The notes beneath the pieces were generated by a model that worked only from the letters and a program-made list of their open reading frames with translations, made no database searches and was not told the DNA's origin. DNA of 64,000 bases from Amycolatopsis sp. NBC_01488 (lineage in GTDB: Bacteria; Actinomycetota; Actinomycetes; Mycobacteriales; Pseudonocardiaceae), in NCBI RefSeq assembly GCF_036227105.1, contig NZ_CP109434.1, positions 7,722,501 to 7,786,500 of the forward strand, given 5' to 3'. The position numbers and the translations under genes were made by a program. This document shows, piece by piece, positions 26,444 to 33,995 of this stretch. How positions within the stretch are numbered: the first letter of the stretch is position 1; each line of letters begins with the position of its first letter.

Positions 26444-26587
26444 CGAGGTTCACGACCGGCGCATGAACGTCTCCTGACGTCATAAAACGTTTCAATCAGC
26501 CGAGGGACTTCTTACACCTTCGTCGCGAGGAAACAAGGAATCGCCTCGATCCTGTCCGGAGGACGCCGAACAGGACATTCGATCAGC

Positions 26588-26938
26588 TCAGCGCGCCTTG
26601 TTCGCGCAGGTGATGCAGATCCGCGTCGCCGGGAGGGCAACGAGCCGGCCTTCCGCGATCGGTCCCCCGCAGCGTTCGCAGGTTTCGTAGACGCCGGCAC
26701 GCACGCGCTCGAGGGCGCGGTCGAGGTCCGCGAGGTCGTCCTGTGCCTGCCGCAGCAACGCCTGGACCTGCGCCCGTTCGAACGCGATCGTGACCCCTTC
26801 CGGATCGTGTTCGTCGTCGTTGCTGGTGAACTCCGACGCTGCCACGATTCCGTCCCGCTGCCGGGCGAGCGCGCCGGCGAGCCGCGCGGTCTCGGCGCGG
26901 GCGCGGGCGATGAGGTCCGCCGCGGCGTGATCGTCCAT
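26588..26938 (-). CDS. DksA/TraR-type zinc-finger protein
   Basis: 116 residues. An N-terminal coiled-coil-like region (LIARARAETARLAGALARQR, FERAQVQALLRQAQDDLADL) leads to a C4 zinc finger CERCGG...CITC near the end, with the family phrase GVYETCERCGGPIAEGRLVA. DksA/TraR proteins enter the RNA polymerase secondary channel and tune transcription; many short actinobacterial members are untested. Start at ATG 26938; the upstream ribosome-binding site is weak. Divergent from the broken gene at 27036. Confidence 0.88.
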   Translation of the reverse strand: MDDHAAADLIARARAETARLAGALARQRDGIVAASEFTSNDDEHDPEGVTIAFERAQVQALLRQAQDDLADLDRALERVRAGVYETCERCGGPIAEGRLVALPATRICITCANKAR

Positions 26939-27035
26939 GCGCGAAGTCTGCCACGAACCTTGACGAGCGTGACCCCCGTAGGTTGCCACGTTGAATCGTT
27001 TCATGTACTCCGCTGAGCGAGGCAGGAGACCACCC

Positions 27036-27401
27036 ATGAGGATTCTTCGCCCGCTCGTTCTCGCCCTCGTGGCCATGCTGACCCTGGCAGTCCCCGTGAG
27101 CGCGTCCCCGTTCACCACCACCGTGACCAACTTCGACGCGCAGGGCCACCCGCCCGGCGGGGGCGGCCGGCCGCTCGTACCTGCCGATCGCCGGGGACTC
27201 CGCGCCGGCAAAGGCGGCGGTGACCGAATTCATCGAGTCCATCGGGTACGGCGTGGTGGATGCGGGACCGCTGGCGACAGCTGGCGGCAGGCGACGGGCA
27301 CGCCGGTGTGGGGAACCCCATACGGGCCGTACACGGACGAGAAGGGCCAGCCGGTCGACGAGGACGCCATCCGCGCGGCACTGGCCACCGCGACGCGGTA
27401 G
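27036..27401 (+). pseudogene. Second signal-peptide / F420-reductase chimera with frameshifts
   Basis: Frame 1 starts with a signal peptide (MRILRPLVLALVAMLTLAVP, cleavage near VSASPF) and about 20 more residues. The next frame then reads SYLPIAGDSAPAKAAVTEFI and IESIGYGVVDAGPLA, the C-terminal domain of an NADPH:F420-oxidoreductase-like protein. After CTGGCGACAGCTGG sense returns to frame 1 with DSWRQATGTPVWGTPYGPYT to the TAG at 27401. A missing G there explains the second shift. The N-terminal nucleotide-binding half is gone. Confidence 0.65.
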
Positions 27402-27545
27402 CCGCAGGTTGGCGCGGGCGGCGGTAGGGGCCGCCGCGTCGTGGCCCCGTCGGGTAGGCGCCGGGCGGGGCCACGACGCAGAAGTCGTTGCCGTCCGGAA
27501 GCACGGCCACTCCCAAGCTGGTGTCCCGGCGGACCTCATCGGTGA

Positions 27546-28448
27546 TCACAACCGGCCGGTACGCGCGATCACCTGGCCGGCGAAGTCCAGCATCTGGTCA
27601 AGGCTGGTGAACACCGCGAAGGCATCGAAATACGCCTCATCGACACCGGACTCGGCGTACCGCTGGAGCTTGTCCGCGAGCGAGCCGGCGGACGTGCCCG
27701 GTCGAGGTTGATCCGCATGGCCGTCTTCAGCGCGTCGGGATCGCGGCCGGCGTCCCTGCGCCGCTCGGCGCGCGATCGACCACAGGCGGTCGGCGCCCTC
27801 GTCATGACCGGTGCTCGACGCGGCGGGCGCCGCCCCGTCGACCGCGAGCCAGCCGACCCCGCTGCGGCCCACTCGGCGCATCGCGGCCTCGCTGGCACCG
27901 CCGATCCAGATCGGTGGCCTGCCCGCCTGGACCGGGCGCAGGTCGGCGTGGACCGGTGGCAAGGTGAAGAACTCGCTGTCCCAGGACACCGGATTGGTCG
28001 TCCACCACGCGTGCAGGAACGCCAGCACGTCGTCGAGCATCTTGCCGCGCCGGTGCCAGTCCGCGTTGCGGGCGGTGTCGTATTCCTGCTTCATCCACCC
28101 CAGCCCCACCCCGACGCCGAGGCGGCCGTCGCTGAGCACGTCGAGCGTGGTCAGCAGCCGGGCCAGGTGCGGCGGCTCGTAGTAGAACGTGCTGAGTGTG
28201 CTGGCGTTCAGGCGCATCCGGCTGGTCGCCGCCGCGGCGACGGTCCACAGCAGCACCGGATCGAGGGAGCGGGTCATCTGCGGCCCGTGGGCCAGGTAGC
28301 TGCTGTCCACGTCGACCGGCGTGATCAGGCGATCGCCGACCCACAGGGTGTCGTAGCCGAGGTCCTCCAGCCCGCCGCAGAACGCGCTCAGTGCGGGGGC
28401 GCCGCGGACGGCGGGCCCGACAATGGGAATCACGAAACCGAGCTTCAT
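27546..28448 (-). CDS. LLM-class F420-dependent oxidoreductase with two compensating frameshifts
   Basis: 300 residues, TIM-barrel pattern MKLGFVIPIVGPAVRG, LGYDTLWVGDRLITPVDVDS, LDVLSDGRLGVGVGLGWMKQ, PPIWIGGASEAAMRRVGRSG. Between about 27765 and 27705 the reading frame as written (AQGRRPRSRRAEDGHADQPR) is nonsense, while the adjacent frame reads the family sequence RDAGRDPDALKTAMRINLDR. The original frame then resumes (GTSAGSLADKLQRYAESGVD). Two small indels therefore cancel, leaving about 20 altered residues; activity is doubtful. Last gene of the SDR, F420-reductase, LLM operon, six bases after the preceding gene. Confidence 0.75.
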   Translation of the reverse strand: MKLGFVIPIVGPAVRGAPALSAFCGGLEDLGYDTLWVGDRLITPVDVDSSYLAHGPQMTRSLDPVLLWTVAAAATSRMRLNASTLSTFYYEPPHLARLLTTLDVLSDGRLGVGVGLGWMKQEYDTARNADWHRRGKMLDDVLAFLHAWWTTNPVSWDSEFFTLPPVHADLRPVQAGRPPIWIGGASEAAMRRVGRSGVGWLAVDGAAPAASSTGHDEGADRLWSIARRAAQGRRPRSRRAEDGHADQPRPGTSAGSLADKLQRYAESGVDEAYFDAFAVFTSLDQMLDFAGQVIARTGRL

Positions 28449-28454
28449 CGCGTC

Positions 28455-29078
28455 TCAGCCGGCGAATTCGTTGACGCCGAGGGCGAAGTCCCCGTGACCG
28501 ACCCCGTTTCCGGCGAGGCCAACCGTGACCACTCCCATTCCTTCCAGCCAGTGCGCCATTCTCAGGCCGCCGACGTCCAGCGGGCGCAGCCCGAGGCTCT
28601 TGACGAACGCCGCCACGTCCGCCTTGGCCTGTGCGTCGTCGCCGGCGAAGAAGACATCGGGCCGGCCCTTCTCCAGGACACCACGGAAAATCGTGTTGAA
28701 CGCCTTCACCACGCTGGCGCCGGCCGGGGCCACCTTCGCAACTTCCTGCGCGATCGACGTCTCCTCGCCGTGGGCCAGTCCGTCGAACGTGGCGTTGAAG
28801 GGATTGCTGATGTCGACGATGACCTTGCCCGCGAGCGCGGCTCCGTACTCGGCGACGACCGGAACGACACCGTCGTACAACAGGGCCGTGATGACGATGT
28901 CCCCGGCCGGTACGGTGCCCCACTTGCCCGTCGTCGCGCCGCCGCCCAGCGCCTCGGCCAGGTCGTCGGCCTTGGCCTGATCGCGGCCCATGACCTCGAC
29001 GGTGTTTCCGCCCGCCACCGCGAGCGCGCCGATCGTGCGGGCCATGTTGCCCGTGCCGATGAGGGTGATGCTGCTCAT
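28455..29078 (-). CDS. NADPH-dependent F420 reductase-like (coenzyme F420:NADP oxidoreductase family) protein
   Basis: 207 residues, Rossmann start MSSITLIGTGNMARTIGALA with the GxGxM loop, then DIVITALLYDGVVPVVAEYG, GKVIVDISNPFNATFDG, SVVKAFNTIFRGVL and AGDDAQAKADVAAFVKSLGL. The family transfers hydride between NADPH and F420, or acts on other carbonyls. Here it sits between an SDR and an LLM (F420-type) oxidoreductase, so supplying F420H2 to the LLM enzyme is a reasonable inference. Fragments of two paralogues lie at 26085 and 27036. Confidence 0.88.
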   Translation of the reverse strand: MSSITLIGTGNMARTIGALAVAGGNTVEVMGRDQAKADDLAEALGGGATTGKWGTVPAGDIVITALLYDGVVPVVAEYGAALAGKVIVDISNPFNATFDGLAHGEETSIAQEVAKVAPAGASVVKAFNTIFRGVLEKGRPDVFFAGDDAQAKADVAAFVKSLGLRPLDVGGLRMAHWLEGMGVVTVGLAGNGVGHGDFALGVNEFAG

Positions 29079-29121
29079 GAGATGTGCTCTCTTCCCGTTC
29101 TCGAGGTGTCCGCGTTCGAAA

Positions 29122-29856
29122 TCAGATGGCGGTGGTGCCGCCGTCGGTGACCAGCTCCAGGCCGTTGACGTAGCTGGAGTCGTCGGAGGCGAGGAACAGC
29201 GCGACGGCGGCGATCTCCTCGGGGCGGCCCATCTTTCCCCGCGGGATCAGGGATTCGAACGCGGCCCTGGTGGCCTCGTCGAACAGTTCTTCCTGCTTGG
29301 CCGTGGCGACCTGGCCGGGGGTCAGGACGTTCACCCGGATCTTGCGGTCCTTCAGCTCGTTGAGCCACACGCGGGCCCAGGCCTGCTGCACGGCTTTGCT
29401 TCCCGCGTACAGGCTCCAGCCGGGGAAGGCCCCGAGGGACGCGTTCGACCCGGTCATCAAGATCGAGGCGCCGTCGTTGAGCAGCGGCAGCGCCTTCTGC
29501 ACGGTGAACAGGGTGCCGCGCGCGTTCAGCGAGAACGCGCGGTGGAACTGTTCCTCGGTGATCTCGCCGAGAACGGCGGGTTCGCCCATTCCGGCGCTGG
29601 CCCACAGCACGTCGATCGAGCCCTTTTCCCGCTTCACCGTGTCGTACAAGCGATCCAGGTCGGCCAGTTCCGCCGCGTCGCCCTGCACGGCGGTCACGTT
29701 GCGGCCGATCAGCTCGACGGCCTCGTCCAGCGCGTCCTGCCGCCGGGCCTGGATGAAGACGTGCGCTCCTTCCTCGACGAACGATTTCGCGCCGGCCAGT
29801 GCCATCCCGGTCGATCCGCCGGTGATCACCGCTACCTTGCCATCGAGCTTGCCCAC
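29122..29856 (-). CDS. Short-chain dehydrogenase/reductase
   Basis: 244 residues, classical SDR. Cofactor loop TGGSTGMALAGAKSF (residues 12-26), NARG in the core, catalytic Ser in ILMTGSNAS, YxxxK as YAGSKAV, and LTPGQVAT after it; ends SYVNGLELVTDGGTTAI. The NAG motif reads WASAGMGEP, a tolerated variant. GTG at 29856 is chosen because GGAG stands five bases upstream and the family starts GKLDGKVAVITGG. First gene of a three-gene operon (SDR, F420 reductase, LLM), divergent from the TetR regulator whose operator lies between them. Confidence 0.9.
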   Translation of the reverse strand: MGKLDGKVAVITGGSTGMALAGAKSFVEEGAHVFIQARRQDALDEAVELIGRNVTAVQGDAAELADLDRLYDTVKREKGSIDVLWASAGMGEPAVLGEITEEQFHRAFSLNARGTLFTVQKALPLLNDGASILMTGSNASLGAFPGWSLYAGSKAVQQAWARVWLNELKDRKIRVNVLTPGQVATAKQEELFDEATRAAFESLIPRGKMGRPEEIAAVALFLASDDSSYVNGLELVTDGGTTAI

Positions 29857-29903
29857 GAGCACTCCGTTGAATTGAGGGATTTCCGGATCACGCCGGTTCT
29901 TAA

Positions 29904-29980
29904 GTACACCGCTCTGTGTAGATAACGTACCCGACGGCCGGCGGGGGACGCAAGCTACGTACACCGTTCGGTACCGAACG
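29904..29980. promoter_or_regulatory. TetR operator region: 16-bp palindrome and paired GTACACCGYTC sites
   Basis: CGTTCGGTACCGAACG (29965-29980) is a perfect palindrome between the divergent SDR and TetR genes. It lies directly upstream of the TetR -10. The 11-mer GTACACCGYTC occurs twice, at 29904-29914 and 29959-29969, exactly 55 bases apart (about five helical turns) on the same strand, the second overlapping the palindrome. Likely binding sites of the TetR protein, with one copy near each promoter. Confidence 0.65.
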
Positions 29981-29983
29981 CTC

Positions 29984-29989
29984 TATACT
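29984..29989 (+). promoter_or_regulatory. -10 box of the TetR gene, leaderless start
   Basis: TATACT ends six bases before the ATG at 29996, the same spacing as the MmyB-type gene at 449. Transcription would begin at the start codon. The operator palindrome overlaps the -35/-10 spacer, which fits autorepression. Confidence 0.5.
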
Positions 29990-29995
29990 GCGAGG

Positions 29996-30631
29996 ATGAC
30001 GGAGTTGGAGAAGGGCCCCTCGGGCCGGCGCCGCGGCCGGGGCGCCCGCGAGCGCATCCTCGGCGCGTCCCAGCAGCTGTTCCGCGACCAGGGCATCAAC
30101 CGCACGGGCATGGACCAGCTCTGCGCCGTGGCCCAGGTGTCCAAACGCACGGCCTACCAGCACTTCACCAGCAAGGACGACCTCGTCGCCGAATACCTGC
30201 GCCGCTTCGATCCCGACGTCATGCCCGAGGTGTTCGACCGCACCGACCTCACCCCTCGCGAACGGCTCCTCGCCGCCTTCGACATGCCCGCCTCGACGCC
30301 GCTGTGCCCCTACATCGGGGCAGCCGTCGAACTCCACGACCCCGATCACCCCGCGGCCCAGTACGCGCGCGACTACAAGAAAGCCATCGCCGCGCGGCTC
30401 ACCGAAACCGCCCGCGAAGCCGGCGCCACCGAACCCGAACAGCTCGGCGAACAGCTGGCACTGCTCATCGACGGCGCCTCCGCCCGCACCCGGGTCCTCA
30501 ACAGCGGGTCATTCCCCACCGCCGCCGCCATCGCCGCCATCCTCATCGACAACGCCCTCCCCGCCTCACCGCCTCGACAGTCCAGCGATGCCACCGGGCC
30601 TGCTCAGGACGCGCCGCCGCGAGGCCGATGA
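29996..30631 (+). CDS. TetR family transcriptional regulator
   Basis: 211 residues. N-terminal HTH at about 18-65: ARERILGASQQLFRDQGINR, MDQLCAVAQVSKRTAYQHFT, SKDDLVAEYLRRF. The C-terminal ligand domain includes STPLCPYIGAAVELHDPDHP and QLALLIDGASARTRVLNSG, as in regulators that sit beside SDR or NmrA-type oxidoreductases. Divergent from the SDR operon; the palindrome between them is the probable operator. The start is set by the -10 box six bases upstream. Confidence 0.93.
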   Translation: MTELEKGPSGRRRGRGARERILGASQQLFRDQGINRTGMDQLCAVAQVSKRTAYQHFTSKDDLVAEYLRRFDPDVMPEVFDRTDLTPRERLLAAFDMPASTPLCPYIGAAVELHDPDHPAAQYARDYKKAIAARLTETAREAGATEPEQLGEQLALLIDGASARTRVLNSGSFPTAAAIAAILIDNALPASPPRQSSDATGPAQDAPPRGR

Positions 30632-30669
30632 CGGCTCGCCGGCCGGAAACCGACGCCGAGTTCGTTGAG

Positions 30670-30699
30670 GCCGGAGTCCGGCAGCTGCCGGACTCCGGC
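30670..30699. terminator. 30-bp perfect palindrome downstream of the TetR gene
   Basis: Both arms read GCCGGAGTCCGGCAG / CTGCCGGACTCCGGC with no spacer, centred on GCAGCTGC. It lies 38 bases after the TetR stop codon and before the secreted-protein gene. A strong cruciform or hairpin, most simply a terminator; no U-run follows. Confidence 0.45.
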
Positions 30700-30853
30700 T
30701 ACCTGCACTGTCGACGGATTGTCGACGGCGGCTGGCACCGTGGCCTGTGAGCGGCACATCCGGCGTGGGGCAGCTGGCACGAACCCCTTCCTCAGTGCCC
30801 TTTTCCGAAGCACGACGTCGCCGGGGCAGTAATCCACGATCAGGAGGGTCACC

Positions 30854-31474
30854 ATGAAATTCCGCAAACTTCCCGTCACTGCCGCTGCCGCCGGCGCGGT
30901 CACCGTGCTCGGCGCCGGCGTTTTGGTCACCACTCAGGCGGACGCCGCGGACAGCAGCATCAGCTTCGCCATGGTCAGATCCGGCGTCGCCGCCAACGCC
31001 AACTGCCTCGCGGCGGCCACCGCGAAGGTACGTGTGGTGACGCACGGGCAGAACGAAACCATGACCCTGCACGCGGCCGGGCTGCCGGCCGACACCGGGT
31101 TCGACCTGTTCATCACGCAGGTGCCGAACGGGCCGTTCGGCGTGTCGTGGTACCAGAGTGACCTGCAATCCGGCGACGACGGCACCGCGTCGGTCACCGT
31201 GATCGGCCGGTTCAACGTCGAAACCTTCGCCGTGGCGCCGAACACCGCACCGGCGCCGGTGGTCCACCCCGGCGACGCGGCGAGCAATCCGGCGTTCGCC
31301 CCGATCCACACCTTCCACGTCGGCTTCTGGTTCAACTCGCCCGCCGACGCGGTCAAAGCGGGCTGCCCCGGCACGGTCACTCCGTTCAACGGAGAACACA
31401 ACGCCGGAGTCCAGGCCATGAGCACCCGCAACTTCGCCGACGACAACGGGCCGCTGCGCCAGCTCGTGTCCTGA
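30854..31474 (+). CDS. Secreted protein of unknown function
   Basis: 206 residues. Signal peptide MKFRKLPVTAAAAGAVTVLG with cleavage near AQADAADS (residue 32), then a mature domain rich in strands (AKVRVVTHGQNETMTLHAAG, TGFDLFITQVPNGPFGVSWY, TASVTVIGRFNVETFAVAPN), resembling CHRD-like or immunoglobulin-like beta sandwiches. Two cysteines in the mature chain (NANCLAA and AGCPGTV) could form a disulfide. No catalytic motif seen. Strong ribosome-binding site AGGAGGG. No clear partner; downstream DNA is remnant-rich. Confidence 0.75.
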   Translation: MKFRKLPVTAAAAGAVTVLGAGVLVTTQADAADSSISFAMVRSGVAANANCLAAATAKVRVVTHGQNETMTLHAAGLPADTGFDLFITQVPNGPFGVSWYQSDLQSGDDGTASVTVIGRFNVETFAVAPNTAPAPVVHPGDAASNPAFAPIHTFHVGFWFNSPADAVKAGCPGTVTPFNGEHNAGVQAMSTRNFADDNGPLRQLVS

Positions 31475-31517
31475 GAAGAACGCTACCGAGTTCGCGGCCC
31501 GACCCGGTCCCGGCGTC

Positions 31518-31721
31518 ACCGCCGGCTGAATTCGTCCCGTTCGCCGAGGTGAAGAGCGTCAGCCGGTGCAGGCCGAGGCCGGGATCGCGCAGGTGGGTGC
31601 GTTCGAGCAGGACGGCGGGGTGGGGGTCGTCGTCGGCGACGGCGATGGTGAACATTCCGCGGCGCAGCTCGAGGCGAAGGTCGGTGCGGCGGATCGTGCA
31701 CTCGGTTCGCCGCCGGATCGT
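31518..31721 (-). pseudogene. Remnant of an RsbW-like HATPase (anti-sigma kinase) domain
   Basis: On the minus strand one frame reads TDLRLELRRGMFTIAVADDD, then PHPAVLLERTHLRDPGLGLH. This is the G1/G2-box half of a HATPase_c_2 domain. It resembles the intact STAS-HATPase protein at 33216-33995 (ARLRLELRLGRLTVAVADDD). The N-box half and any start codon are missing, and sense ends within 20 codons after GLGLH. The rest of the 418-base gap (31475-31892) shows nothing else. Confidence 0.55.
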
Positions 31722-31892
31722 GTGCGCTGGTGGCGTTCCTGGCCGTTCTGACGGATCCCGATGGCGAGCAGATCGTGGCTGCCAGGCGATCCGGCCATGG
31801 CCGTCAGGGCCCTCCAGGCGCATCCTGTGAAGTGCGCGGAGTGGGCGGGCGTGGCCAGAGCATGCTGGGTTCTGGCCGGCGAGGAGGAATAA

Positions 31893-32738
31893 ATGGAAAG
31901 CGCGCCGAGCAGGACGGCGATGTTTGCGGCCGTGTCGCGCGGATTGTTTCGCCTGGAGACGGCGTCGCCGTGGGTACTGGACGATGTGCTGGCCCTGGTG
32001 CTTGTCGGCCCGGTGTGGCAGCAGCTGCGAGACCAGTTCGATCCGCTGTTCCCCGCCCCGGTCCGCCGCGAGTCACGAGCGGCTGTCTGCACCCGCAGCC
32101 GGTACGCCGAGGACCGGCTGGCTGCCGGTGCCTTCACGCAGTACGTGATCCTTGGCGCGGGGCTTGACTCGTTCGCGTGGCGGCGGCCGGATCTGCTCGG
32201 CTCGCTGACGGTGTTCGAGGTTGATCACCCTGCCTCCCAGGCCTGGAAGCTCGAGCGGGTCAGGGAGCTCGGCCTGCCGCTCAGCGACTCGCAGGTATTC
32301 GTGCCGGTTGATTTCGAGGCCGGACCGGTTCAGGATGCGCTGGGCCCGGCCGGGTTCGACTGGGCGCAGCCGGCGATGTTCTGCTGGACGGGCGTCGCCC
32401 CCTATCTGACGGCACAGGCGATCGAGTCGACGTTGCACACGATCGCGGCGGCTGCTCCCGGGTCTGAGGTGGTGTTCTCCTACCGGGCCGAGGACGGTGC
32501 GCTCGACGACGTGGGGACGGAATTCGCCCGTATCTACACGCCGATCGCGGCTTCTGTCGGCGAGCCTCTTCAGCCTGGCTGGCCGGTATCCGAGATCGAG
32601 AGGCTGATCAGCCGGTGCGGGCTCAAGGTCGTGGACCACCCCGCACGGGCAGACCTCCAGCAGCGGTACTTCGCCGGCCGTACCGATGGCCTGCGGCCCT
32701 ATGCCTTCGAGACCCTGGTGGCCGCGCGGGTCACCTGA
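31893..32738 (+). CDS. SAM-dependent methyltransferase, LCM / TIGR00027 family
   Basis: 281 residues. Class I methyltransferase of the leucine-carboxyl-methyltransferase-like group common in mycobacteria and relatives: RSRYAEDRLAAGAFTQYVIL and GAGLDSFAWRRPDLL (SAM loop), then VFEVDHPASQAWKLERV with the acidic ribose-binding residue, and MFCWTGVAPYLTAQAIESTL. Actinobacterial members often methylate secondary metabolites or small acids; target unknown. Start ATG 31893, with GAGGAGG seven bases upstream. No obvious operon partner. Confidence 0.9.
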   Translation: MESAPSRTAMFAAVSRGLFRLETASPWVLDDVLALVLVGPVWQQLRDQFDPLFPAPVRRESRAAVCTRSRYAEDRLAAGAFTQYVILGAGLDSFAWRRPDLLGSLTVFEVDHPASQAWKLERVRELGLPLSDSQVFVPVDFEAGPVQDALGPAGFDWAQPAMFCWTGVAPYLTAQAIESTLHTIAAAAPGSEVVFSYRAEDGALDDVGTEFARIYTPIAASVGEPLQPGWPVSEIERLISRCGLKVVDHPARADLQQRYFAGRTDGLRPYAFETLVAARVT

Positions 32739-32854
32739 GCGAGCGCAGGCCACGTCGGCAACTTCACCGTCTGCGAGGGCCAGGCGGTGACGGTACGGCA
32801 GAGGTGTACCGCAACCTCCAGGGCCTCGGCGTCGCCGCGTCGCGTCCGTTTTGC

Positions 32855-33026
32855 TCATGCTGGGCGCAGTCCGAGGGTTTCGAGGATCCGGGTGGCGTCC
32901 CGGGCGTGGTGCCTGCAGGCGGCGATGCTGGCGTGCCCGGCCGTTTTCAAGATGCCGATGGCCAAGTTGCGCAGGGCGGCCATGGCCTGGGGTCCGCTGC
33001 CGGTGCGGATCTGGGCGGCCGCGGTA
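32855..33026 (-). mobile_element. C-terminal fragment of an ISAs1-family transposase
   Basis: Minus-strand frame ending at the TGA at 32855 reads QIRTGSGPQAMAALRNLAIG, then ILKTAGHASIAACRHHARDA and RILETLGLRPA. This matches the tail of ISAs1-type DDE transposases (RTG...P..MA.LRN.AI...AGH..IAA..RHHARD). Upstream the frame meets a TGA within a few codons, so about 300 residues are lost. No inverted repeats or target duplication could be recognised. It occupies most of the 477-base gap between the LCM methyltransferase and the STAS-HATPase gene. Confidence 0.75.
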
Positions 33027-33215
33027 ACCGGTCACGACAAGCCCTGCTGTGGTGAGTCGTTGTCAATCTCTTGACAGTTACCGGCAAATCTTGTCGTCAT
33101 CAGTTAATCGAGTGAATCCGGCGATCTGCGCAGTCACCGTCGGCAGCGTCGCAGTACTGTTTTCCATTCTGAGTGCGATTCGGCTCGACCAACGCAGAGG
33201 CGGCGGATTTACGGC

Positions 33216-33995
33216 ATGGATGCGGACGGCCCGCTGACCTGTGAACTGTCCCAGCTGCACGGAGCGATGATCGTCCGACCGTCGGGTGTCCTGGACGTCC
33301 GCACCTATCCGGTGCTGCGTGATGTGCTGCTCAAGTGCGCGGCCGACCAGCCCCGCGCGGTGATCGTCGACCTCGACGAACTCGAGATCGCCAGCGACTA
33401 CCTGGCCAGCGTGTTCGTCACGGTGTGGCTGCGCGTCTCGCAATGGTCGACGGTGCGGCTGGTGGTGGTTCCCGGACCGGTGCACGCGGAGTTGTCGTGG
33501 CGCGGCCCGATGCGACGCTTCCTCACGATCGAGCCCACTGTGCTCGCCGCGCTGGACAACCTCGACGAGCCGGCGCCGCGCCGCCGCACCGAGTTGTGGC
33601 TACCGCCTTCGCCACTGAGCGTGCAGCCGGCAACGCGGTTCGTCACCGACACCTGTGCCAACTGGAGCATCGAGCCGCTGACGGCGCCGGCCGCCACCGT
33701 GGCCGGCGAGCTCGTCGAAAACGCCGCCGAACACGCCCGTTCACCGGCGCGCCTCCGGCTGGAACTGCGGCTGGGCCGCTTGACCGTCGCCGTCGCCGAT
33801 GACGACACGCGACCGGTCTCGCTGCCCCGGCCGCGCCCGGAAAGGGGGGAACCGCGCAGCGGCCTGCAGCTTGTCGCGCACTTGGCGCACGCCGCCGGCT
33901 GGTCTCGGACGCAGTCCGGCGGCAAGGTGGTCTGGGCCGTACTCCGGCAGCCACGCGTGCGGACACCTTCGGCGATCGACTCGAACAGCGACTGA
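33216..33995 (+). CDS. STAS-HATPase fusion: anti-anti-sigma-like domain joined to an RsbW-like kinase domain
   Basis: 259 residues. Residues about 5-105 have a STAS fold (GAMIVRPSGVLDVRTYPVLR, AVIVDLDELEIASDYLASVF); the usual D-S-S-G helix start reads ASDYLAS, so the phosphorylatable position is uncertain. Residues about 130-250 are a HATPase_c_2 domain: N-box AGELVENAAEHA, G1-like VAVADDDTRP, G2-like RSGLQLVAHLAHAAGW. In partner-switching systems these two parts are separate proteins that bind each other; one chain holding both could inhibit itself or pass on signals. No sigma factor gene adjoins. Start ATG 33216 with weak GGCGGA upstream. A related kinase remnant lies at 31518. Confidence 0.8.
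   Translation: MDADGPLTCELSQLHGAMIVRPSGVLDVRTYPVLRDVLLKCAADQPRAVIVDLDELEIASDYLASVFVTVWLRVSQWSTVRLVVVPGPVHAELSWRGPMRRFLTIEPTVLAALDNLDEPAPRRRTELWLPPSPLSVQPATRFVTDTCANWSIEPLTAPAATVAGELVENAAEHARSPARLRLELRLGRLTVAVADDDTRPVSLPRPRPERGEPRSGLQLVAHLAHAAGWSRTQSGGKVVWAVLRQPRVRTPSAIDSNSD

Noticed and set aside
33116..33132. AATCCGGCGATC, a half of the five-copy palindrome, about 90 bases upstream of the STAS-HATPase gene
   Set aside because: Only the right arm matches; the left arm is absent, so it does not qualify as a sixth copy.
31475..33215. A complete insertion sequence around the transposase tail
   Set aside because: No inverted repeats or target duplication seen, and the rest of the transposase is missing.
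33049..33237. 62-codon frame with a hydrophobic stretch upstream of the STAS-HATPase gene
   Set aside because: No ribosome-binding site, no family pattern, overlaps the next gene's start and promoter.
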